Translations under genes and position numbers: made by a program
Source: FEN-299 sp963727765
GTDB taxonomy: Bacteria > Acidobacteriota > Vicinamibacteria > Vicinamibacterales > Fen-181
Reading direction: 5' to 3'
DNA length: 64,000 nucleotides
Assembly (NCBI GenBank): GCA_963727765.1
Contig: CAVSGZ010000004.1
Location: 237,179-301,178, forward strand
Part shown: piece after piece, positions 41,567-48,156 of the stretch
Position numbering within the stretch: the stretch's first letter is position 1
Layout: every line of letters begins with the position of its first letter
Notes under the pieces: generated by a model
What the model saw: only the letters and a program-made list of their open reading frames with translations
Told to the model about the DNA's origin: nothing
The model's database searches: none

Positions 41567-41635
41567 GCAGGGAAGGCAAGGCTGCCCTGAGCCTCACTGC
41601 CGAGCGGACATCATCGACCGGAGCGAGCAGGATGT

Positions 41636-42862
41636 TCAGGCGCGGGTGACCACCAGGACGGCGTTGAGCCCGCCGAAGGCGAACGAGTTGGACACCGCGG
41701 CGTTGACCGTCATCTCGCGCGCCTGGTTGGGCACGTAATCGAGATCGCACTCCGGGTCTCTTTTCCGGTAGTTGGCCGTGGGCGGCACGATTCCTTGCTC
41801 GATGGTCATGATGGCCGCCAGCAGTTCGACCGCGCCCGAGGCTCCCATCATGTGGCCGTGCATCGACTTGGTCGAGCTGATGGCCACCCGGCGGGCGTGC
41901 TCGCCGAACACCTTCTTGATGATGGTCGTCTCGGTCGAGTCGTTGAGGCGCGTGGCCGTGCCGTGGGCGTTGATGTACTGGATCTGCTCGGGATTGAGGC
42001 CCGCCTGCGCGAGCGCCTGCCGGATCGCGCGCGCCGGCGAGTCCACGCCGGGCGCCGTGATGTGCGCCGCGTCGGCCGTCGCGGCGTAGCCGGCCAGTTC
42101 GGCGTGGATCACCGCGCCGCGCCCAATCGCCCGCTCGCGCTCCTCCAGGATGACGACGCCGGCCCCTTCGCCCAGGACGAGCCCCTGCCGATCGGCCGAG
42201 AACGGGCGGCACGCCGCCGCCGGATCGTCGCCGGCCGGCGCCATGACGCGCATCCCCTCCCAGGCCTTCACGACGCCCGGGGCGATCGGCGCGTCGGCGC
42301 CGCCCGCGACCATCACGTCGGCCCGGCCGGCCCGGATGATCTCCGCGGCCTCGCCGATGGCGTGCGAGGCCGACGCGCACGCGGTCGAGATGCACAGCGT
42401 CGGGCCCTCCAGCCGGTACTTCATCGAGATGTGGGAGGCGGCCGCGTTGTACATGATGCGGGGGATCGTGAACGGGTGCGTCCGCGTGACTCCCCTGTCG
42501 TACATGTCGCGGTAGCACTCGTCCTGCCGCGTCACCCCGCCCATGCCGGTGCCGATGAGCGCGCCGGCCCGGGGCCGTTCCGCCTCGGCGATCTCGAGGC
42601 CAGAGCCTTTCCAGGCCTCTTCCGCCGCCACCATCGCGAACGCGGCGTAGCGGTCCAGGATGAGCAGTTGATCCGAGGTGAGAAGGGCCGCCGCGTCGAA
42701 CGACGGCACCTCCGCGGCGATCGGATCGGTGAGCCGATCCCGCTCGCAGACCGTCACGCGACGGATGCCCGAGCGTCCCGCCGCCAGCCCCTCCCAGAGC
42801 GCCGGGACGCCGATGCCCATCGCCGACACGGCGCCGATACCGGTGATGACGACGCGGCGCAT
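41636..42862 (-). CDS. Beta-ketoacyl-ACP synthase, KAS II (FabF) type
   Basis: A 408-residue condensing enzyme with the Cys-His-His triad: Cys in CISTACASASHAIGEA, His in YINAHGTATRLND and His in SSTKSMHGHMMGASGAVE. It lies one base after its own acyl carrier protein gene and converges with the serine palmitoyltransferase-like gene. It is probably a dedicated elongation enzyme for this cluster rather than the housekeeping FabF. Confidence 0.92.
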   Translation of the reverse strand: MRRVVITGIGAVSAMGIGVPALWEGLAAGRSGIRRVTVCERDRLTDPIAAEVPSFDAAALLTSDQLLILDRYAAFAMVAAEEAWKGSGLEIAEAERPRAGALIGTGMGGVTRQDECYRDMYDRGVTRTHPFTIPRIMYNAAASHISMKYRLEGPTLCISTACASASHAIGEAAEIIRAGRADVMVAGGADAPIAPGVVKAWEGMRVMAPAGDDPAAACRPFSADRQGLVLGEGAGVVILEERERAIGRGAVIHAELAGYAATADAAHITAPGVDSPARAIRQALAQAGLNPEQIQYINAHGTATRLNDSTETTIIKKVFGEHARRVAISSTKSMHGHMMGASGAVELLAAIMTIEQGIVPPTANYRKRDPECDLDYVPNQAREMTVNAAVSNSFAFGGLNAVLVVTRA

Positions 42863-42863
42863 G

Positions 42864-43130
42864 CTAGTTGGTTGGAGGCTGGGGGTTGGCGGCCAGCGCG
42901 GCGCGCAGGGCCTCGGTGACCTGGCGGACAGTTTTCATCTGCTGTGCCACGTCGTCCGGAATCGACAGCTTGAACGTCTCCTCGAACGTGAAAAGGAGGT
43001 CCATGCCGTCGAGCGAATCGATTCCCAGCTCGACAAACGTCGAGTCGAGCGTCACGCTCTCGGGAGGCAAGCGCTTCTTCTGCGCGATGAGTTCGATGAC
43101 CTTCTGATCGAGCAAGTCCAGTTCAGGCAT
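42864..43130 (-). CDS. Acyl carrier protein (second of two)
   Basis: An 88-residue carrier with the phosphopantetheine site LGIDSLDGMDLLFTFEETF. It is cotranscribed with the ketosynthase from a TTGACT-N17-CAGAAT promoter. The two carriers of the cluster differ in sequence, so each probably serves different enzymes. Confidence 0.9.
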   Translation of the reverse strand: MPELDLLDQKVIELIAQKKRLPPESVTLDSTFVELGIDSLDGMDLLFTFEETFKLSIPDDVAQQMKTVRQVTEALRAALAANPQPPTN

Positions 43131-43162
43131 AGCTTGGCGGCCCCACGCAATGTAGACGTTAG

Positions 43163-43191
43163 ATTCTGACTGACCCGACCAGCCAAGTCAA
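43163..43191 (-). promoter_or_regulatory. Promoter of the ACP-ketosynthase operon
   Basis: On the minus strand TTGACT (43191-43186), a 17-base spacer and CAGAAT (43168-43163). Transcription would start about 25 bases before the ACP ATG at 43130. Confidence 0.5.
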
Positions 43192-43282
43192 TCCATTGGG
43201 TATGCTAGGATGAGGATTCTGCGCGGCACCAGGGGGAGAGGCGCTTGAGCGCGCCACCGGTGCGCCGGGAACGGGGAGTGTC

Positions 43283-43813
43283 GTGAGGTTCGTGCTGGTC
43301 GACAAGGTGGTGGAGATCGAGCCCGGGCGCCGCGCGCGCGGCTATCGGGATCTCTTTCCTGAGGCGGACTACTACCAGGACCACATGCCCGCCTTTCCCG
43401 TGGAGCCGGGCGTCCTGATCCTCGAGTCGATGGCGCAGCTCGGCGGGCGCCTCGTCCAGCAATCGATCAAGCGCGCGTCCGGACGGGACGTGCTGCCGAT
43501 GCTCGCGATGGTGAACCAGGCGGAATTCCGCCGGCCGGTTCGCCCGCCGTGCCGGCTCGAGCTGGAGGCGACGATCCTGTCGGTGCGCGCGACGGGCGCG
43601 CGCGTCTCGGCCACGGCGATGGTCGCCGGCGAGGCGACGGCGTCCGCCACGCTGACCTACGTCCTGGTCGGCCTGGACCACAACGCGCCGGGGATCGATC
43701 TGGCGAGCCTTGCCGTCATCCGCGAGTGGGGCCAGAGAACCTGGGACGAGATGACCAGTGGAACCGCGGCGGCCGCGGGCATCGCCCGCGACGACGGGCA
43801 GGCAGGGGAGTAG
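43283..43813 (+). CDS. Hotdog dehydratase-like protein (FabZ/FabA superfamily)
   Basis: A 176-residue hotdog protein. DHMPAFPVEPGVLILESMAQLGG matches the FabZ helix (H-FPG-P--PGVL--EAMAQ) with a replaced first Gly, and PMLAMVNQAEFRRPVRPPCRLELEATI is the second half. It may dehydrate a 3-hydroxyacyl-ACP or, as in some stand-alone hotdog proteins, act as a thioesterase. GGGGAG lies six bases before GTG 43283. The neighbours suggest that it works with the KAS and second ACP. Confidence 0.8.
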   Translation: MRFVLVDKVVEIEPGRRARGYRDLFPEADYYQDHMPAFPVEPGVLILESMAQLGGRLVQQSIKRASGRDVLPMLAMVNQAEFRRPVRPPCRLELEATILSVRATGARVSATAMVAGEATASATLTYVLVGLDHNAPGIDLASLAVIREWGQRTWDEMTSGTAAAAGIARDDGQAGE

Positions 43814-43819
43814 CGGGCG

Positions 43820-44890
43820 ATGAGGCGCGGACGGCCCGGCCTGGGGCTCACCTTGGCTTGGGCGGCGATGGCGGCGTCGGTGGCGGCGGTTGGCGCGGGC
43901 GGCCTGGCCGGGCGCGCGGACCGCGATGCGCCCTATTCCACGTGGATTGAGTCGAGGGCCTCGCACGCCTTCGACGGCACGACGCCCGAGCTGCGGGGGC
44001 TGACGGTCGCCTACCGGGTCGACGCCCACGTCGCCCTTCCGCTCGGATTCACCTCGATCGAACTCTGGGAGCGGCCCGGCGTCGGCATGGCCGAGGCCGC
44101 CTATCACGACTACCGCGCGAGTTCCGGCGAGGTCATCCGCGCCTTCGAGCTGTTCGCGATCTCGGACCCCGAGCGCGCGCAGGGGTTCGACCGCTGCGGG
44201 TTCTTCCGCGAGGCGCTGCTGCTCGCGCCGTCCGGCGTCGAGTGGACCGCTTATTTCGGCGCGATGACCTCGTGGCCCGAGAAGACGCTCAGCGACGCGC
44301 GCCGCTCGGCCAACGCCGCGCAGCCGCACACCTACGAGGCGATCGACGGCCTGTCCGCGCCGCTCCAGTCCCGGTCGTCGGTGTTCCAGGTGTCCACCGA
44401 CGCCCGGATGACCGATCCCGCGTCGCTCTGGGCTGCCGTCCGCCCGCAGCTCGAGCGGAAGGACCCGCGGTACGTCAAATCACAGGACGGCACGACCGCC
44501 AAGCCGCTGCCATCGCTGGCGTTCCTCGGCGCGCTGGAGGTGAGCCTGCGCTCGGCCGCCGTCCACCACTCGAAGCCGCTCCCGCCTGCCGCGACACGGA
44601 TCTTCTTCACGCACAACGGCGTCGTCCGGCAGCTCGAGCTCGCCTCGATCTCGCCAGACCCCCGCCGCGGCCGGGCGGCGGTCGAAGCCGGACTGGCGCA
44701 CGACGCGGCCGATGTTTGCCAGCTGCGCTACCGGATCCTCAACCCGGGCGGCGACACGGGGAGCTTCCTGCTGTGGGCGGAACTGCCGGCGGAGATGGCC
44801 GACGACACGCTGACGCCGCCGCTCCCGCCGCTCGGGTGGGAGATGCAGCTCCGGTCTTACCTGCGGCTCAACTTCGAACGAACGCGCTGA
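43820..44890 (+). CDS. Secreted protein of unknown function in the sphingolipid-like cluster
   Basis: A 356-residue protein starting six bases after the hotdog gene, so almost certainly cotranscribed. An N-terminal hydrophobic segment (LAWAAMAASVAAVGAGGLAG) looks like a signal peptide or anchor. I recognise no domain. Features are two cysteines (DRCGFF and ADVCQLRYR), a mixed alpha/beta pattern and an aromatic C-terminus (RSYLRLNFERTR). It lacks lipoprotein and repeat signals. It may be a periplasmic or outer-membrane lipid-handling partner; this is inference from position only. Confidence 0.6.
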   Translation: MRRGRPGLGLTLAWAAMAASVAAVGAGGLAGRADRDAPYSTWIESRASHAFDGTTPELRGLTVAYRVDAHVALPLGFTSIELWERPGVGMAEAAYHDYRASSGEVIRAFELFAISDPERAQGFDRCGFFREALLLAPSGVEWTAYFGAMTSWPEKTLSDARRSANAAQPHTYEAIDGLSAPLQSRSSVFQVSTDARMTDPASLWAAVRPQLERKDPRYVKSQDGTTAKPLPSLAFLGALEVSLRSAAVHHSKPLPPAATRIFFTHNGVVRQLELASISPDPRRGRAAVEAGLAHDAADVCQLRYRILNPGGDTGSFLLWAELPAEMADDTLTPPLPPLGWEMQLRSYLRLNFERTR

Positions 44891-44926
44891 GCACCGGCCG
44901 GCGCGGCGGCGGGACGGTGCCGGCGA

Positions 44927-46048
44927 TCAGGCGCCCGCCGGCAGGGCCTTCTGGTACAGGCGATAGGTCTTGTAGACTCGGCCGCCGACCTTGGCGATCG
45001 TCTGGTTGGCGGGACCGTTGTCTTCGAGGATCCAGGACAGCTCGATCTGCGAGAAGTGCTGGCGCTTGGCAGCCAGCACGAGGCGATACATCAGGGCCGC
45101 CAGGATCCCGGTCTCCCGGTACTCGGGCACGACGCCGGTCGTCACGGCGCGCGTTCGGGTGACCAGGCGCGACATCTGCAGGAACCGCACCCACCCAAAC
45201 GGCAGGATGCGGCCGTCGGTTCCCTTGAGCACCTGGTTCACATCGGGCACCCCGGTTGTCGCGGCCACCGGGCGCCCGTCGATTTCGGCGATCAGCACGC
45301 CTCGCAGCTTCTGGAGCCAGCGCAGGTCTCTCACGATGTGCCAGTATTCCTCGAACGAGGGGGGCACGAACCCCCAGTTCCTCTCCCAGGCCTGCGTGTA
45401 GATTTCGTAGAGCTTTCGAGTCTCCGCTTTGAGGCGCCACCTGCTGATCGAGTGGACGACGACGCCGTACCGCCGCTCGGTGCGACGGGCGACGGCCTCC
45501 CACCGCTCGAGCGGGATGTCGTCCACCTCGACCATCCAGCAGAGCAGATCTTTCGCCTTCGTGTAGCCCGCCGCCTCGACGTAGCCGATGTACTCCGGTG
45601 GGTTGTAGGGCAGCATCAGGACCGGGTCGACGTCGAACGCGTCGATCTGCAGGCCGGCGACGTGGTTGAGCGAGGGGCTCACCGGGCCGCGCACCGACGT
45701 CCGTCCGCGCGCGACGGCCCAAGCGTCGATCTCGGCGAGCAGGGCGGCGGCCGCCTCGGCCGAATCGGCCTCGAAGAACCCGAAACCCGCGAGGTTGTCG
45801 CCAAGCATCGTGTTGTGGCGATGGTCGTCGATGGCGGCCACGCGGCCGACGAGCCGGGGCCCGTCCCAGGCCAGGAACAGGTCCATGTCGGCGTCGGCGA
45901 GGAACGGATTCCTCTTCGGATCGAACTGGGGCACCTCGGTCATCCGCGCCGGCGGGATCCAGTGCGGGTGTCCCTCGTACTTGCGGTACGGCAGGTCGAT
46001 GAACAGCCGCCGTGCCCGGCGGTCGGTGACTGGACGGACCTCGATCAT
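44927..46048 (-). CDS. GNAT-like acyltransferase, candidate bacterial ceramide synthase
   Basis: A 373-residue protein of the YghO-like GNAT-fold family: RRARRLFIDLPYRKYEGHPHWIPPARM at the N-terminus, GRVAAIDDHRHN, GFGFFEADSAEAA, GPVSPSLNHVAGL, MLPYNPPEYIGYVEAAGYTKAKDLLCW and the C-terminal SQIELSWILEDNGPANQTIAKVGGRVYKTYRLYQK. The same kind of protein was shown to be the N-acyltransferase (bCerS) of Caulobacter ceramide synthesis. GGAGG precedes ATG 46048. It would acylate the amino group of the long-chain base. Confidence 0.75.
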   Translation of the reverse strand: MIEVRPVTDRRARRLFIDLPYRKYEGHPHWIPPARMTEVPQFDPKRNPFLADADMDLFLAWDGPRLVGRVAAIDDHRHNTMLGDNLAGFGFFEADSAEAAAALLAEIDAWAVARGRTSVRGPVSPSLNHVAGLQIDAFDVDPVLMLPYNPPEYIGYVEAAGYTKAKDLLCWMVEVDDIPLERWEAVARRTERRYGVVVHSISRWRLKAETRKLYEIYTQAWERNWGFVPPSFEEYWHIVRDLRWLQKLRGVLIAEIDGRPVAATTGVPDVNQVLKGTDGRILPFGWVRFLQMSRLVTRTRAVTTGVVPEYRETGILAALMYRLVLAAKRQHFSQIELSWILEDNGPANQTIAKVGGRVYKTYRLYQKALPAGA

Positions 46049-46147
46049 GTCGGCGAACCTCCACGCTCACGCGCCGGGGCCGTTCTCGGTAGACCAGCCT
46101 GAAGATGATATCGTTACACACTCGGCGGCCAACGAACAGGGAGTGAC

Positions 46148-46963
46148 GTGCGCGTCTCGGAATGGATCATCCTCGGCTACCTCGGCTACCTGGTGGCGCT
46201 GCTGCCGGTCCGGCCGGTCCCCCGAGCTCGCCGCCTGGGCGTGGCCATCCTCGCGCCGGTGCTGGCTCTCTTCGTCGTCCTCGCGGCCCGCGTGCCCGTC
46301 TCGCCGCTGACGACGCTGCTGCGCGAGTGGCTGCCGCTGCCCTGCGTGCTGATGTGCTACTGGATTTCCGGTTTCTACTTCGTGCGGCCGCAGGCGGCGT
46401 TCGAGGCGCGGTTTCTCGCCTTCGACCTTCGCGCCCGCCGGTGGTTCGGCGCCGAGCATGCCGCCACCCGCGCGCCGCGCGCGCTGCTGGAACTGCTCGA
46501 GGTCGCCTACTTCTCCTGCTACATCGTCCTGCCCGCCGGGATGGTCGCGCTGATGCTGGCCGGGCGAGCGCACGACGCCGACCGGTACTGGAGCACCGTG
46601 CTCGCCGCGGAGCTGGCCTGCTACGCCGTGCTCCCCTGGATCCGGACGCGGCCGCCGTGGGCGCTGCGCGAGACGAGCGCGCTCGATTCGCGCGGCGTGC
46701 TGATGCGGCGGCTCAACCTGCTGCTGGTCCACGAAGCCTCCACGCAGGCCAACACGTTCCCGAGCGGCCACGCGGCAGGCGCGCTGGCCGCGGCCCTGGC
46801 CGTCGCCATGGTCTGGCCGGCCGCGGGCGTGGTGTTCGTGGTGGTCGCCGTCAGCATCATGGCCGGCTCGGTGGTCGGCGAGTACCACTACGCCGGCGAC
46901 GCGCTGACCGGCGCGCTGACGGCCGTCGCAGCCTGGGGTCTCCTCGGCCTGCTGGGCGTGTGA
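46148..46963 (+). CDS. PAP2-superfamily membrane phosphatase/transferase
   Basis: A 271-residue membrane protein with about six helices. Motif C2 is FPSGHAAGA and motif C3 is SVVGEYHYAGD (Ser, His, Asp); the usual C1 (Kx6RP) is replaced by RLNLLLVHEASTQANT. The superfamily includes lipid phosphatases and inositol-phosphoceramide synthases. Its place between the ceramide-synthase-like and CerR-like genes makes a sphingolipid head-group phosphatase or transferase likely. GTG 46148 has AGGGAG upstream. It is divergent from the GNAT gene. Confidence 0.8.
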   Translation: MRVSEWIILGYLGYLVALLPVRPVPRARRLGVAILAPVLALFVVLAARVPVSPLTTLLREWLPLPCVLMCYWISGFYFVRPQAAFEARFLAFDLRARRWFGAEHAATRAPRALLELLEVAYFSCYIVLPAGMVALMLAGRAHDADRYWSTVLAAELACYAVLPWIRTRPPWALRETSALDSRGVLMRRLNLLLVHEASTQANTFPSGHAAGALAAALAVAMVWPAAGVVFVVVAVSIMAGSVVGEYHYAGDALTGALTAVAAWGLLGLLGV

Positions 46964-46973
46964 GCGCCGGGCC

Positions 46974-47966
46974 ATGCCTGCCTCTGACCTCGTCCTCGTC
47001 ACAGGCGCCACGGGGTTCTTCGGCGGCAATCTCGCCCGCCGTCTCGTCGAGGCCGGCGGGCGCGTTCGCGTCCTGGCCAGGGGCGGGCGCGGCCCGGTCG
47101 CGCTCGACGGGCTTTCCTACGAGCGTGCCGACGGCGACCTCCGGGACGAGCAGGCGCTGGCGCGCGCGGTGCGCGGATGCCGGCAGGTCTACCACGCCGC
47201 GGCCGCGCTGAGCTTCTGGTGCCGCGACCAGGCCGCGTTCGACGAGGTTCGAGACGTGAACGTGGGCGGCACGCGCCGGCTCTTGCGCGCGGCCACCGCC
47301 GCGGGCGTCGAGCGCGTCGTCCACGTGTCGACTGTCGATGCCATCGGTCTCGCGCCTCCGGGCCAGATGGCCGACGAGTCGACCGACTGGCCGCCGGGCC
47401 GCCTGAATACGCCCTACGCCATCACGAAGCGGGAGGCCGAGGCCGTCGCCCTCTCGGCCGATGTCGACACGGTCGTCGTCAATCCCTGCTTCATGATCGG
47501 GCCTTTCGATCCCAAGCCCTCCAGCGGGCGGCTGCTGCTGCCGCTGACCAGGGGACCGGTGGTGGTCTGCCCCCGGCGCGGCGGCAACAACTTCGTGGAC
47601 GTGCGCGACGTGGTGGCGGGGACGATGGCGGCGATGGCCGTCGGCCGGCCCGGCGAACGCTACATCCTCGGCCACGCGAACATGAGCTACCGGGAGTTGT
47701 TCGCGAGGGCGCTGCACGTGCTCGGGCGCCGGGCCGTCCTGCTGAGCGTGCCGTCGCCCTGCCTCATGGCCGCGGGCTGTGCCATGGAGACGGTGGGCCG
47801 GCTGACCGGCACCGAGCCCGCGCTGCCGCTCCAGCTGGCGCGCCTGGCCTCGGCGGGGCACTACTACGATTCGGGCAAGGCGATCCGCGAGCTCGGCCTC
47901 CCGCAGACGCCGATCGACGACGCCCTCAGGGACGCGTTCGCGTGGTATAGGAATGGCAGGCAGTAG
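46974..47966 (+). CDS. NAD-dependent epimerase/dehydratase, candidate ceramide reductase CerR
   Basis: A 330-residue extended short-chain dehydrogenase. The Rossmann motif is VTGATGFFGGNLARRLVEAG, the catalytic pair is YAITKREAEAV (YxxxK), and HVSTVDAIGL gives the Ser/Thr. In Caulobacter a protein of this family (CerR) reduces the 3-keto group of the oxidised ceramide. It follows the PAP2 gene by ten bases. REPIN-like copy C starts seven bases after its stop and probably ends the operon. Confidence 0.78.
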   Translation: MPASDLVLVTGATGFFGGNLARRLVEAGGRVRVLARGGRGPVALDGLSYERADGDLRDEQALARAVRGCRQVYHAAAALSFWCRDQAAFDEVRDVNVGGTRRLLRAATAAGVERVVHVSTVDAIGLAPPGQMADESTDWPPGRLNTPYAITKREAEAVALSADVDTVVVNPCFMIGPFDPKPSSGRLLLPLTRGPVVVCPRRGGNNFVDVRDVVAGTMAAMAVGRPGERYILGHANMSYRELFARALHVLGRRAVLLSVPSPCLMAAGCAMETVGRLTGTEPALPLQLARLASAGHYYDSGKAIRELGLPQTPIDDALRDAFAWYRNGRQ

Positions 47967-47973
47967 GCAGTCG

Positions 47974-48034
47974 CGCAGGCCTGAAGGCCTGCGTTATCTG
48001 AGGACTCAGATAGCGCAGGGCTTCAGCCCTGCGC
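47974..48034 (+). repeat. REPIN-like two-hairpin repeat, copy C (minimal form)
   Basis: Hairpin 1 CGCAGGCCT-GA-AGGCCTGCG (47974-47993), TATCTG (47995-48000), a six-base centre, CAGATA (48007-48012), hairpin 2 GCGCAGGGCT-TC-AGCCCTGCGC (48013-48034). This 61-base copy shows the minimal unit. Hairpin 1 is identical to that of copy A and hairpin 2 is also identical. Confidence 0.88.
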
Positions 48035-48057
48035 CCGAAGGCGCCCCAGCGCACCCC

Positions 48058-48086
48058 TTGACACCTCCGGCCGGGCGCCATAGAGT
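48058..48086 (+). promoter_or_regulatory. Sigma-70-type promoter of the S46 peptidase gene
   Basis: TTGACA (48058-48063), a 17-base spacer and TAGAGT (48081-48086). The leader would be about 64 bases, and begins just after the REPIN-like copy. Confidence 0.65.
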
Positions 48087-48156
48087 CGGTCGTCGCCCGC
48101 GCTTTCCTGGCGTTCGGGTTTCCTGTCCTCACTCATTTATGTCGAAGGGTTGGACG

